Shown: positions 1 through 8,195, counted from the first letter of the stretch. The stretch is DNA of 61,849 nucleotides from Holdemanella porci (GCF_019052655.1 NZ_JAHQVB010000006.1:1-61849), one strand, 5' to 3'. Numbers and translations are program-made. The notes: a model not told the origin generated them from the letters alone.

Positions 1-646
1 ATATCATCAAGCGGTATGAGGGTGGTACTTATTTAGATTTGTTCGTGATTGAAAGTCAAAGCTATGTCGATCAATCCATGGTCGCAAGAGTCATGGAATA
101 TGAAAGTGTTGCTCGTATGCGTTATATTCGTCAATGCTTTAAGAAGCATGTACCTATGCATACAAGACTACCAATGATTTTAACAGTCGTCTTATATGTA
201 GGTGAATCCAAGTGGAATGCTGCTAAAAGATTGAGCTAAACACAAATCACAAGTATAGTACAGGTGAAAAGGCAACACAGGAATTTTTGATCTATAGAAA
301 GCAGATTTTAAAAGAAGACCTAGATTGAGAGTTTAATCGTGATGCATTGTATTTTGCGTATGTAGTGACAAAGAACTAAAAGTTATTGAGTATCTACCAG
401 AAAAGCGAGAAAGGAGATGTAAAAGTGTGCAGAGCATTCTATGAAATGTTTGAAGAATCAACAAACAGAGGAATCCAGATGGGTATCAAGCAAGGCATTG
501 AACAAGGTATTGAGCGTGGTGTAAAAAATACGCAAATCAAAATAGCAATTAAAATGCTTGTAAGAAATAATCAAACACTTGAAGAAATCTCTGAGATTGT
601 TGGACTGGACTTAAATGCATTAAGAGAACTAAAAAAGAGTATTTGA
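1..646 (+). pseudogene. Rpn-family PD-(D/E)XK nuclease/transposase remnant
   Basis: Two reading-frame pieces match what I know of the Rpn (recombination-promoting nuclease, transposase_31-like) family. The first piece is open from the window's left edge to a stop at 237-239. It holds the family stretch FVIESQSYVDQSM and the LPMILTVVLYVG strand. The second piece, about 386-646, is the typical C-terminal tail with repeated GI(K/E)QGIEQGIE units followed by a short helical end. Between them (240-385) the frame is interrupted by several stops, so no single protein can be made. Intact relatives are usually around 280-330 residues. The upstream part lies outside the window. Family recognition is from sequence features only. 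Confidence 0.7.
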
Positions 647-648
647 TG

Positions 649-680
649 GAATGGATGTGCGATCACATCCATTCTTTTGT
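649..680 (+). terminator. Intrinsic terminator after the Rpn remnant
   Basis: A perfect 11-bp stem (GAATGGATGTG at 649-659 and CACATCCATTC at 664-674) with a 4-base loop is followed by TTTTGTTTT. It sits directly after the stop of the Rpn tail and insulates the MATE genes. Confidence 0.85.
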
Positions 681-696
681 TTTAAAATTCTTAAAA

Positions 697-717
697 ACTT
701 GCTAAAATATTCCCTGT
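697..717 (+). promoter_or_regulatory. Extended -10 promoter, probably giving a leaderless mRNA
   Basis: TTGCTAAAAT contains an extended -10 (TG-N-TAAAAT, hexamer 703-708). Transcription from it should start about 715-718, at the ATG at 718 itself. No Shine-Dalgarno sequence precedes that ATG; the bases are ATATTCCCTGT. Confidence 0.5.
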
Positions 718-2052
718 ATGAAAAAAAATCAGAGTGTTGACCTGCTGAATGGTCCTATTTTTAAATCATTAAGTTTATTAGCAATCCCAATCATGGCAAC
801 GTATTTTATTCAGATGGCCTATAACCTGGTTGATATGTTGTGGATTGGTTTTTTAGGTTCTGGCGCCGTTGCCAGTATTGGTGTATCTGGAAATTTCATG
901 TATTTGGCTAACGGCCTTGTGAACATGCCTAAGATTGGATCACAAGCCTTGGTTGGACAAAGTCTTGGAGCTAATAATCAAGAACAAACAAAAAATTATA
1001 TTCAGGCAGCTTTTCAAAGTTCCTTATTTTTTGCCCTTATATATGGAATTATTATTATTGTTTTTCAAAAGTATTTAATTCAATTATTTAATTTATCAGA
1101 TCCTGCTATTATTCAAGATGCTCAGAATTATTTATGGATTACATGTGGCTTTATTGTATTCTCTTTTGTGAATCAGATTTTTACCGGAATCCTTACGGCT
1201 GCCGGTCATTCAAAAAGCACTTTTATAGCCACAACAACCGGTCTAGTATTAAATTTAATTTTTGACCCTGTACTCATCTTCGTATTCAATCTTAGAGTCA
1301 TCGGTGCGGCTCTCGCAACAATTCTTGCTCAAATCATTGTTACTTTGGTCTTTTTATATAACGCAAAAAATCTTGATCTATTTAGAAATATCCGTATCTT
1401 GTCAAAACCAGAATTGAATCATATTTCTGAAATATTAAAAATAGGATTTCCATCCTCTGTGCAAAGCATGTTATTTACATGTATTTCTATGTACATTGCA
1501 CGCCTAATCTCAAGTTTTGGAGCTATCAGTGTTGCCGTACAAAAAGTAGGCTCGCAAATTGAATCTATCTCATGGATGGCAGCTGATGGATTCAGCGCAT
1601 CCATCAATGCGTTCACTTCGCAAAATTATGGTGCAAAAAACTATGATCGTGTAAAGCAAGGTTATAAAACTGGCATGCTAGTGGTTGGATTATGGGGATT
1701 ATTAACAACAGCCGTTTTAATTTTCCTTCCTGGACCGATATTCTCATGTTTCATCCATGAAACAAATATCCTTCCTTATGGAATTGACTATCTAATTATA
1801 CTTGGATATTCCCAACTATTTATGTGCATAGAAATAGCTACACAAGGTGCTTTTAATGGACTTGGTAAAACTCTGCCACCTAGTATTGTATCCATTATAT
1901 TCACATCTACGAGAATTCCTATGGCCATTCTGCTATCTCACTATTTAGGAGTAAATGGAGTATGGTGGGCCATTTCAATTTCAAGCATTATTAAAGGAAC
2001 TATTTTAGTAATCTGGTTTATATTATATTCAAAAAGGAGGCTGATCTCATGA
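718..2052 (+). CDS. MATE family efflux transporter
   Basis: A 444-residue, very hydrophobic protein with the 12-helix layout of multidrug and toxic compound extrusion antiporters. These normally export drugs or metabolites in exchange for Na+ or H+. The start (KKNQSVDLLNGPIFKSL) resembles the usual DLxxGxIxKxL opening of the family. The second half repeats the first-half pattern (ISWMAADGFSASINAFTSQNYGA corresponds to VNMPKIGSQALVGQSLGA). Length is normal. It is the first gene of a two-gene operon whose second gene overlaps its stop by four bases, so the two may work as a pair. No ribosome binding site is visible and the predicted transcription start coincides with the ATG. Substrate is unknown. 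Confidence 0.9.
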   Translation: MKKNQSVDLLNGPIFKSLSLLAIPIMATYFIQMAYNLVDMLWIGFLGSGAVASIGVSGNFMYLANGLVNMPKIGSQALVGQSLGANNQEQTKNYIQAAFQSSLFFALIYGIIIIVFQKYLIQLFNLSDPAIIQDAQNYLWITCGFIVFSFVNQIFTGILTAAGHSKSTFIATTTGLVLNLIFDPVLIFVFNLRVIGAALATILAQIIVTLVFLYNAKNLDLFRNIRILSKPELNHISEILKIGFPSSVQSMLFTCISMYIARLISSFGAISVAVQKVGSQIESISWMAADGFSASINAFTSQNYGAKNYDRVKQGYKTGMLVVGLWGLLTTAVLIFLPGPIFSCFIHETNILPYGIDYLIILGYSQLFMCIEIATQGAFNGLGKTLPPSIVSIIFTSTRIPMAILLSHYLGVNGVWWAISISSIIKGTILVIWFILYSKRRLIS

Positions 2053-3389
2053 AAAATCATTCACTAACGCAAGGAAGCATCGCAAAAGGACTCCTTTTCT
2101 TTGTGATTCCACTTTTCTTTTCTAATCTATTTCAACAACTCTACAATACAATCGATACATTATTAGTTGGTCATTTCTTAGGCGACAATGCTCTAGCCGC
2201 AATGGGTGCTACTGCCGCTATCTTTGAATTGATTGTTCAGTTTTCCAACGGATGTGGAACAGGATTTAGTATTGTTACAGCAAGATATTATGGTTCTAAA
2301 AATGAAAATGAACTAAAGAAAAGCGTTGCAGCATCTCTAATTTTAGGATTGATCATCTCCATTGTGATCACAATCGTTTCCTATGTTTCGATGCCATATC
2401 TATTAACAATTCTAAAGACTCCCAAAAGTATTTATCACGATTCATTAAACTACATTCGATGCATATCTGCCTTTTTAATCATCACCATGTTCTACAATTT
2501 AGGTGCCGGTATGTTACGAGCTATTGGCGATAGCCTAAGACCATTGATTGTACTTTTCTGCTCATCTATTATAAATATTGCGCTTGATATTGTATGTATC
2601 ACAATACTCGATATGGGTGTATTTGGCGCAGCTGTAGCTACTGTTATTGCCCAAGTCATTTCAACTATAATTTGTTTCTTTTTAATTTTGCGAAAAGCTA
2701 AAATTTTGATGCCTAGAAAAGAACATTTCCAAATTAAATCTTATATGATCAATGATTTGTTGGGACAAGGCTTTTCGATGGGGTTTATGTTTTCAATCGT
2801 ATCCATTGGAACCATCATTCTTCAATCTGGAATCAACAGTCTAGGCACTCAAATCATTACAGCCCATACGGCTGCTCGAAAATTAATCTCGTTATTTTGT
2901 CTGCCTCTTTCTACATTGGCAGCCTCAATGGCAACGTTTGTCTCTCAAAACAAGGGAGCTCAAAATTATGAGCGAATTATAAAAGGGGTTCGTCTTTCAA
3001 ACATCTGCGGTATTATATATCCCATCTTTTTAAGTATACTTATTTATTTTACAGCTGAAAATCTAGTCCACCTTTTATCTGGATCCAACACGCATGCCGT
3101 ACTACAAAATGGCGCCATGTATCTAAAAATCAATATTCCATTTTTCATAGTATTAAGTATACTATTGAATTTAAGAAATGCGATTCAAGGCTTTGGATAT
3201 AAAATAACACCTTTATTCTCTAGTATAATTGAACTCATTGGAAAAATTGTCTTTACATTATTTTTAGTTCCTACATTTAAATATTTAGGTGTATGCTTTT
3301 GCGAACCCATTATTTGGTGTTTAATGGCAAGCCAATTAATCTATTCATATCAAAAAATCATAAAACCATTTAAAGCGCAGAATTATTAA
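2049..3389 (+). CDS. MATE family efflux transporter (second of pair)
   Basis: A 446-residue polytopic protein of the MATE/NorM type. It starts with the typical LTQGSIAKGLLFFVIPLFFSNLFQQLYNTIDT region and has about 12 hydrophobic segments. Its ATG overlaps the preceding gene's TGA (ATGA), so translation is probably coupled. AGGAGG-like bases just upstream (AAAAAGGAGGCTGATCTC) give a strong ribosome site, unlike the first gene. The two MATE proteins are clearly paralogous but divergent. A pair of half-size exporters co-expressed in this way could act independently or as partners. Substrate is not predictable. Confidence 0.9.
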   Translation: MKNHSLTQGSIAKGLLFFVIPLFFSNLFQQLYNTIDTLLVGHFLGDNALAAMGATAAIFELIVQFSNGCGTGFSIVTARYYGSKNENELKKSVAASLILGLIISIVITIVSYVSMPYLLTILKTPKSIYHDSLNYIRCISAFLIITMFYNLGAGMLRAIGDSLRPLIVLFCSSIINIALDIVCITILDMGVFGAAVATVIAQVISTIICFFLILRKAKILMPRKEHFQIKSYMINDLLGQGFSMGFMFSIVSIGTIILQSGINSLGTQIITAHTAARKLISLFCLPLSTLAASMATFVSQNKGAQNYERIIKGVRLSNICGIIYPIFLSILIYFTAENLVHLLSGSNTHAVLQNGAMYLKINIPFFIVLSILLNLRNAIQGFGYKITPLFSSIIELIGKIVFTLFLVPTFKYLGVCFCEPIIWCLMASQLIYSYQKIIKPFKAQNY

Positions 3390-3406
3390 CTCTGCGCTTT
3401 GTTTTG
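3372..3406 (+). terminator. Terminator of the MATE operon
   Basis: The 10-bp stem AAAGCGCAGA (3372-3381) and TCTGCGCTTT (3391-3400) flanks the stop codon region and is followed by GTTTTG. The mirrored strand is also U-rich enough to serve the convergent regulator gene. Confidence 0.8.
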
Positions 3407-3408
3407 TA

Positions 3409-4065
3409 TTATGCTTGTACAAATTGTTTTAAATAATCTACGTCTAAAATTAAAATCTTCTGATAGACCATCGAGATTACATTTTGCTCACGTAACCCTC
3501 TTAAAATACGATTTACACTATTTCTAGTAGAAATACCGCAGAATCCTGCAATATCATCGTTTGTCACTTGGAAATCAATTAAAATACCCTTTTTTACTTT
3601 TCTTCCGAATATAGGAATCAATTGATAGATAAAAGCACACACTGCTCCATTTTTACCATTCATAGTCATAAGTTGTTGTCTAAAAATAGCTTCCGTTAAT
3701 TTAGTACGATAATATGAATTCACATACTCTTTTAACTCTGGATCTTGATTTACAAAATCCCAGAATAACACTCTTGGAATACGATAAAAAGTAGCCGTTT
3801 CACTCTCAATACGAACGTTAAATGGAGCCGATGTATATTGACTTACTTCATCTTTTAATAATGAAATAATATCTGGTCCTTTAATATAAGAAATATTAAA
3901 TTCTCTTCCATCACGCAAAATTATACTAGTCTTAACAATACCTTCTTTTAACACGTACGTATCTTGTTGTTCTAAACCATAATACGTTAAATATGTGTGT
4001 CTTTTTTTTGTGATTGTAGGTACTTCTTTTTCTTCAAGAAATTTCACCAAATAATTGCTGACCAT
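3409..4065 (-). CDS. Crp/Fnr family transcriptional regulator
   Basis: A 218-residue protein with an N-terminal cyclic-nucleotide-binding-type beta barrel (about 20-110), a dimer helix (about 118-140) and a C-terminal winged helix. The recognition-helix region is TNDDIAGFCGISTRNSVNRILRGLREQ at about 170-196. No cysteine cluster for an Fe-S centre is evident, so it resembles PrfA/Flp-like regulators more than oxygen-sensing Fnr. A perfect 12-bp palindrome (TAACATATGTTA, 4123-4134) lies in the promoter spacer upstream, suggesting autoregulation. Its convergent neighbours are the MATE genes; the gene just upstream on the same strand is a 57-residue membrane peptide. Effector and regulon are unknown. 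Confidence 0.85.
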   Translation of the reverse strand: MVSNYLVKFLEEKEVPTITKKRHTYLTYYGLEQQDTYVLKEGIVKTSIILRDGREFNISYIKGPDIISLLKDEVSQYTSAPFNVRIESETATFYRIPRVLFWDFVNQDPELKEYVNSYYRTKLTEAIFRQQLMTMNGKNGAVCAFIYQLIPIFGRKVKKGILIDFQVTNDDIAGFCGISTRNSVNRILRGLREQNVISMVYQKILILDVDYLKQFVQA

Positions 4066-4115
4066 AAGTTACCCTTTCTCTTTCAGTTAACTCAGTATAA
4101 CATACTCCACAAAAA

Positions 4116-4141
4116 TTATAGGTAACATATGTTATTATCAA
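4116..4141 (-). promoter_or_regulatory. Promoter with palindromic operator for the Crp/Fnr-type gene
   Basis: On the minus strand TTGATA and TATAAT are separated by 15 bases. The perfect palindrome TAACATATGTTA (4123-4134) fills the spacer. A second, weaker inverted repeat AGTAT-AAC-ATACT lies nearer the gene (4094-4106). Position and symmetry suggest a repressor or autoregulatory site; the spacer is shorter than ideal. Confidence 0.45.
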
Positions 4142-4211
4142 TGATCTTCAAATTTTAAATAAAAAAGATCCACCGCCCAAATAATGCTTACTGTTAAAAC
4201 TTTTTTCATTA

Positions 4212-4385
4212 TTATTTCTGATGTTTTGAACAAATCGCAACTCCAACACCGATTGTTGCCATACAAATAACTGAGAACCAACCAGTGTGAGTAAATACTT
4301 GGTTGCTAGAACCAATTCCTGCTGCATATAGAGGCATTGGAACAAATAACAATGATGCCCCCGCTAAATAACCTAACTTTTTCAT
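4212..4385 (-). CDS. 57-residue predicted membrane/secreted peptide
   Basis: A short gene with a near-perfect ribosome site (AAGGAGGAATT, then ATG at 4385) and a stop at 4212. The peptide begins MKKLGYLAGASLLFVPMPLY, which looks like a signal peptide or first membrane helix ending in LYA-A. After a short polar stretch (GIGSSNQVFTHTG) there is a second hydrophobic segment (WFSVICMATIGVGVAI) and a basic tail (CSKHQK). It lies between a terminated DUF3284 gene and the Crp/Fnr regulator on the same strand. I do not recognise a family. The good start signal and two-helix layout argue that it is real. Confidence 0.65.
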   Translation of the reverse strand: MKKLGYLAGASLLFVPMPLYAAGIGSSNQVFTHTGWFSVICMATIGVGVAICSKHQK

Positions 4386-4450
4386 ATCCAATTCCTCCTT
4401 CTTTTGTTGGGTTAAAGCTTTTCTATACCAATCTTATAACGCATATAAAC

Positions 4451-4484
4451 AAAAAAAGAAACCAAGATGGAAAACTTGGTTTCT
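4451..4484 (-). terminator. Terminator of the DUF3284 gene
   Basis: On the minus strand a perfect 10-bp stem AGAAACCAAG/CTTGGTTTCT (4475-4484 with 4457-4466), with an 8-base loop, runs into seven Us. Confidence 0.85.
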
Positions 4485-4496
4485 ATTCTGGTATAA

Positions 4497-4934
4497 TCAG
4501 TTCTTGTTATTTCTTTCATTTAAAATAAACTTTTCAACCTCTTTAAACATTTTCTTTGATTTTTTAGCCGACTGTTTTTCTGCCATTTTTTGTCTCCAAA
4601 CAGGAATTTCCTTTGGAGAAACATTTTCGTAAATTTCTTCATAAGTCACTTTGATTTTTGATTCATTTAAAGATTCAATCTTATAAGAAATAGTTGTATG
4701 GTCGATTGCCGTGACAAACGTTGCTTCATACAATGTATTCGGAATCAACCTTTTAATATGCACAGTAATTTCTGAGCCGATTCCTTTTCTTTGAGCTGAT
4801 TTCTTTTTATATTTTAACCCTTCTTTTAATTCTAAATTTTTCTTCGTGACATTTTTAACTTCTTCTTTTAAAGATTTCATCATCAAATCATAAAACTCTT
4901 TATCACTTACATTTAATTCCATGCTAATTTTCAT
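4497..4934 (-). CDS. DUF3284 domain-containing protein
   Basis: A 145-residue soluble protein. It starts MKISMELNVSDKEFYDLMM, like DUF3284 proteins of low-GC Gram-positives, which often sit near sugar PTS genes. No PTS gene is nearby here. The middle region alternates beta strands (ITVHIKRLIPNTLYEATFV, TISYKIESLNESKIKVTYEEIYE), consistent with a START/polyketide-cyclase-like small fold. The C-terminus is strongly basic with a predicted amphipathic helix (QKMAEKQSAKKSKKMFKEV). No catalytic motif is visible. It is followed by its own terminator, so it is probably monocistronic. Function is unknown; the family call is by resemblance. Confidence 0.6.
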   Translation of the reverse strand: MKISMELNVSDKEFYDLMMKSLKEEVKNVTKKNLELKEGLKYKKKSAQRKGIGSEITVHIKRLIPNTLYEATFVTAIDHTTISYKIESLNESKIKVTYEEIYENVSPKEIPVWRQKMAEKQSAKKSKKMFKEVEKFILNERNNKN

Positions 4935-4986
4935 ATTGCACCTCTTTTAACACAATTATATACTATTTTAAGAAAGAAGGTTAGTT

Positions 4987-5736
4987 ATGTATACAGATAG
5001 TCATTGTCACATCACTTGTGATCGTTTATATAGTCGAATTGACGAGATCATTGAAAATATCAAAGCTAAAAATCTTACTTCATGCATGATCATGTGCACA
5101 AGTCCTGAAGAATTAGAACGTGCGAAAAAGGTAAAAGAAAAATATCCATTTTTTAAAATTGCCTTTGGATGGTTTCCAAGTGATGCCAAAGAAGTTGCAG
5201 ATAAAGAAATTCAGTATCTCATTGATCAAACGCCTTATTTAGATTGCTTAGGAGAAATTGGATTGGATTACTATTGGGATACAAGTTTTAATGATTTACA
5301 AAAAGAGCTATTTATCAAGCAGATTCAAATTGCGAATGAACACAATCTTCCTATTTCTATTCATATGCGCGAATCCACAAAAGACTGCATGGATATTTTA
5401 AAACAATACGCAAAGACAAAAATTATTTTCCATTGCTTCAGCGGAAGTAAAGAAACTATGATGGAATGTTTAAAAATGAATTCTATGATTTCGTTTGCCG
5501 GACCTATCACATTCAAAAATGCTAGACAAGCCCCTGAATGTATTTCAGCATGTCCTATTGATCGAATCATCACAGAAACGGATTCTCCTTATTTAACACC
5601 TGTTCCTTATCGTGGAAAAGAAAATGAACCTATGTATGTGGAATATGTCGCAAAGAAGATTTGTGAAATCAAACAACTTGATGAAGCAAGTGCATGTAGA
5701 CAAATTGAAGAGAACTTCAATTCCGTTTTTGATTAA
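4987..5736 (+). CDS. TatD family metal-dependent hydrolase
   Basis: A 249-residue amidohydrolase-fold protein. It has the N-terminal metal motif DSHCH (residues 4-8), the mid-protein Glu region LGEIGLDYYWD (about 86-96), a conserved His in ISIHMRES and IFHCFSGS, and the C-terminal ETDSPYLTPVPYRGKENEP signature. TatD enzymes are 3'-5' DNases/hydrolases with a proposed role in DNA repair or tRNA quality control. The length is slightly short of the usual 255-260 but complete. RBS: AAGAAAGAAGG. It is a single gene on the plus strand between minus-strand genes. Confidence 0.92.
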   Translation: MYTDSHCHITCDRLYSRIDEIIENIKAKNLTSCMIMCTSPEELERAKKVKEKYPFFKIAFGWFPSDAKEVADKEIQYLIDQTPYLDCLGEIGLDYYWDTSFNDLQKELFIKQIQIANEHNLPISIHMRESTKDCMDILKQYAKTKIIFHCFSGSKETMMECLKMNSMISFAGPITFKNARQAPECISACPIDRIITETDSPYLTPVPYRGKENEPMYVEYVAKKICEIKQLDEASACRQIEENFNSVFD

Positions 5737-5740
5737 ATAA

Positions 5741-5768
5741 AGACCTGTCGATAGACAGGTCTATTTAT
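5741..5768. terminator. Bidirectional terminator between tatD and the ArsC/Spx gene
   Basis: The 9-bp stem AGACCTGTC (5741-5749) / GACAGGTCT (5754-5762) with a GATA loop lies between the convergent stops. Both sides are U-rich: TATTTATG on plus, TTATTTAA on minus. Confidence 0.75.
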
Positions 5769-6114
5769 GTAAGTTTTCGTATTCTGATACTTTGTTTCCT
5801 ATGATAATGATATCTCCTTGGATCACAATCGGTCTTTTTACTAACATACCATTTGAGGCAAGTAATTCAATCAATTGTTCTTCTGTATATGTTTCGCGTT
5901 TTTCTTTTACATTTAATTCACGATACAACATACCACTTGTATTGAACAATTTTTTTAATTCCACACCACGATCAATCCAACTTTGAATCTCTTCTTTTGT
6001 TGGATTATCTTCTTTAATATTTCGATATGTAGCTTCAATACCCAAATCTTGTAGAGATTTATATGCCTTTTTACAAGTTGAACAAGGAGGATAGCCAATA
6101 AACAATGTTTCCAT
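5761..6114 (-). CDS. ArsC/Spx family protein
   Basis: A 117-residue thioredoxin-fold protein of the arsenate reductase/Spx superfamily. It starts METLFIGYPPCSTCKKA, with the redox CxxC pair CSTC and the basic residues that follow it in the family. RPIVIQGD near residue 98 is the conserved C-terminal Arg-Pro segment. Members are either RNA polymerase-binding stress regulators (Spx, MgsR) or glutaredoxin-like reductases. The short length and absence of other ars genes do not decide between these. I chose the ATG at 6114 because it gives the typical family start. Upstream in-frame TTG/ATG codons at 6126/6123 overlap the prs stop, so translation may be coupled to prs. Confidence 0.8.
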   Translation of the reverse strand: METLFIGYPPCSTCKKAYKSLQDLGIEATYRNIKEDNPTKEEIQSWIDRGVELKKLFNTSGMLYRELNVKEKRETYTEEQLIELLASNGMLVKRPIVIQGDIIIIGNKVSEYENLHK

Positions 6115-6115
6115 A

Positions 6116-7072
6116 TTAGTCATCAAATGCGTGTGCTAATACTTCTGATAATGAAGAATTTTCTTCAACTGCATGAATCAATCCAGCTAACAATGGTGCC
6201 ATTGAAAGAACAGTCATTTCTGGATAATTTTTTTGGTTTTCTGTTTGATCAATTGTATTTGTACAAACGAATCCAGTTAACTTAGCAGCTTTTAAACGAT
6301 CGATAGCAGGTCCTGAAAGGATACCATGTGAACATGAAGCATAAACCGCTTTAGCTCCCTTGTCTTTCAACATTTTGATACCAGCAGTTAATGTACCAGC
6401 TGTATCTACCATGTCATCGATGATGATTGCAGTTTTACCATCAACATCACCAATTAGGTTCATAGCTTCAGCTACATTTGGTTTAGGACGACGTTTGTCG
6501 ATGATTGCGATAGGTGCACCTAATGCATTTGCTAAGTTACGAGCACGTACAGCTCCACCGTGATCAGGAGATACAACTACGATTTCACCTAATCCTTCTT
6601 GGTGTTTGAAGTAATCAGCAATCAATCCATTCGCAGTAATATCGTCTGCTGGAATATCGAAGAATCCTTGAATCTGAGTAGCGTGTAAGTCAACTGTAAC
6701 TACGCGATCAGCTCCAGCTCTTTCTAATAAACTAGCAACTAATTTAGAAGTGATTGGTTGACGAGGTTTCGCTTTACGATCCTGACGAGCATATCCAAAA
6801 TATGGAATGATAGCCGTAATGCTTGCAGCACTTGCACGTTTACATGCATCAATACCAATTAAAATTTCCATTAAATTTGAGTTTACAGGTTTATTTGTAC
6901 TTTGTACAAAATATACGTGTTTTCCACGAACAGATTCTCCAAGTTCTACTAAGATTTCTCCATCCGCAAAGTGTTTAACTTCACATTTACCTAATTCCAA
7001 TCCTAATTCTTTACAAATATCTTCTGCTAAACCAACGCTAGATGATAAAGCAAATACAATAGTGTTTTTCAT
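6116..7072 (-). CDS. prs: Ribose-phosphate pyrophosphokinase
   Basis: A 318-residue PRPP synthetase, which converts ribose 5-phosphate and ATP to PRPP for nucleotide, His and Trp synthesis. Visible hallmarks are FADGEILVELGESVRGKH near the N-terminus, the Mg2+/PRPP-binding DLHATQIQGFFDIPADDI (about 130-147) and the PRPP loop IIDDMVDTAGTL (about 217-228). Full length. It follows the glmU-like gene on the same strand, as in Bacillus (glmU-prs). Confidence 0.96.
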   Translation of the reverse strand: MKNTIVFALSSSVGLAEDICKELGLELGKCEVKHFADGEILVELGESVRGKHVYFVQSTNKPVNSNLMEILIGIDACKRASAASITAIIPYFGYARQDRKAKPRQPITSKLVASLLERAGADRVVTVDLHATQIQGFFDIPADDITANGLIADYFKHQEGLGEIVVVSPDHGGAVRARNLANALGAPIAIIDKRRPKPNVAEAMNLIGDVDGKTAIIIDDMVDTAGTLTAGIKMLKDKGAKAVYASCSHGILSGPAIDRLKAAKLTGFVCTNTIDQTENQKNYPEMTVLSMAPLLAGLIHAVEENSSLSEVLAHAFDD

Positions 7073-7101
7073 GATTTATCCTTTCTCATACCCTATCAGG
7101 T

Positions 7102-8103
7102 TTATTTTATGGTTTTATTATTGCTTACATAAGACATAGGCCCTACAACAGAACCTTCTTCTATGCAAGAATTGACGACTTTACTTGAATCTACAATTGC
7201 ACGATCTTCAATTTTCGAATTATTCAAATAAGAACCTGGTAAAATCTCAACGAAATCACCGATTTCTGTATGTCCAAGAATTTCAACATTTGGATGAATA
7301 ATTACATCATGTCCAATCGTTACATCTTTTCCAATAACTGTTCGCAATGGGTCTACAATCTGTACCCCTTCTTTCATCCAGTTATTGTTGATTCGATTGC
7401 GCATCCATTCATACGCTTTATGTAATTCTACACAATCATTGATTCCCATGACTTCATCACGGTCTTCAACTACCAACCCCTTAACAACCTTTCCTTGATT
7501 TGCCAAAATCTTAACCAAGTCTGTTAAGTAATACTCGTGTTGAGCATTATTTGTTGTTAATTTATCAAGATTGTCAAATAAATCTCTGTTCTTGAAACAA
7601 TACATACCTGCGTTGATTTCACAAATTTGTTTTTGTTCTTCTGTACAATCCTTTGCCTCTACAATCGCTTGAACATGACTATTTTCATCACGAACAATAC
7701 GACCATAATGAGCTCCATCATCCAATACAGAAGTTAATAGAGTTAATGATGCATCTTGATTGGTTTGGAATAGTTTTTCCAATGTCTCAGGCTGAATACA
7801 TGGTCCGTCTCCATTAATAATCAATGTATCCCCATCTTCATCCTTTAATTGTGTAGCTTGCATAACCGCATGACCTGTCCCCAATTGTGGTTGCTGCAAA
7901 GCAAATTCAACATCTGGAAAAGCTTCTTTGATACTTTCAGCCTGATATCCGACAATCACTACAATTCTTTCTACAGATACCGCTCTTAAAGCATCAATAA
8001 TGTAAGCCAACATTGAACGATCAATAATCGTATGCATTACTTTGCTACGATCTGATTTCATTCGAGTTCCTTTTCCTGCCGCCAGAACAATCGCATTACG
8101 CAT
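7102..8103 (-). CDS. GlmU-like UDP-GlcNAc pyrophosphorylase, truncated C-terminus
   Basis: A 333-residue nucleotidyltransferase with the GlmU N-terminal signature LAAGKGTRMKSDRSKVMH, the uracil-binding Gln/GTGHAV (QQPQLGTGHAV), IINGDGP for Mg2+/UTP, and GRIVRDE plus INAGMYCF. After residue about 250 only around five left-handed beta-helix turns remain. Bifunctional GlmU is about 455 residues, so most of the acetyl-CoA-dependent GlcN-1-P acetyltransferase domain, including its catalytic histidine region, is absent. The stop is clean and no acetyltransferase frame follows before prs. The protein should be able to make UDP-GlcNAc from GlcNAc-1-P but not to acetylate GlcN-1-P. It is probably co-transcribed with prs. 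A related sugar-phosphate uridylyltransferase role is possible. Confidence 0.8.
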   Translation of the reverse strand: MRNAIVLAAGKGTRMKSDRSKVMHTIIDRSMLAYIIDALRAVSVERIVVIVGYQAESIKEAFPDVEFALQQPQLGTGHAVMQATQLKDEDGDTLIINGDGPCIQPETLEKLFQTNQDASLTLLTSVLDDGAHYGRIVRDENSHVQAIVEAKDCTEEQKQICEINAGMYCFKNRDLFDNLDKLTTNNAQHEYYLTDLVKILANQGKVVKGLVVEDRDEVMGINDCVELHKAYEWMRNRINNNWMKEGVQIVDPLRTVIGKDVTIGHDVIIHPNVEILGHTEIGDFVEILPGSYLNNSKIEDRAIVDSSKVVNSCIEEGSVVGPMSYVSNNKTIK

Positions 8104-8163
8104 ATTTTCACCTGACTTTCCGTATATATTCTAACAAAAATCACAAGACATTAAAAGGTCACA

Positions 8164-8195
8164 CAAAGAAAAAGACAATACATTTTGTATTGTCT
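8164..8195 (-). terminator. Terminator of the MapZ-like gene
   Basis: A 10-bp stem AGACAATACA/TGTATTGTCT (8186-8195 with 8173-8182) is followed on the minus strand by TTTTTCTTTG. It overlaps the stop codon. Confidence 0.85.

Noticed and set aside
4148..4345. 65-residue minus-strand frame near the Crp/Fnr gene
   Set aside because: It overlaps, in another frame, the 57-residue gene at 4212-4385 that has a strong RBS and signal-like start; it lacks its own RBS.
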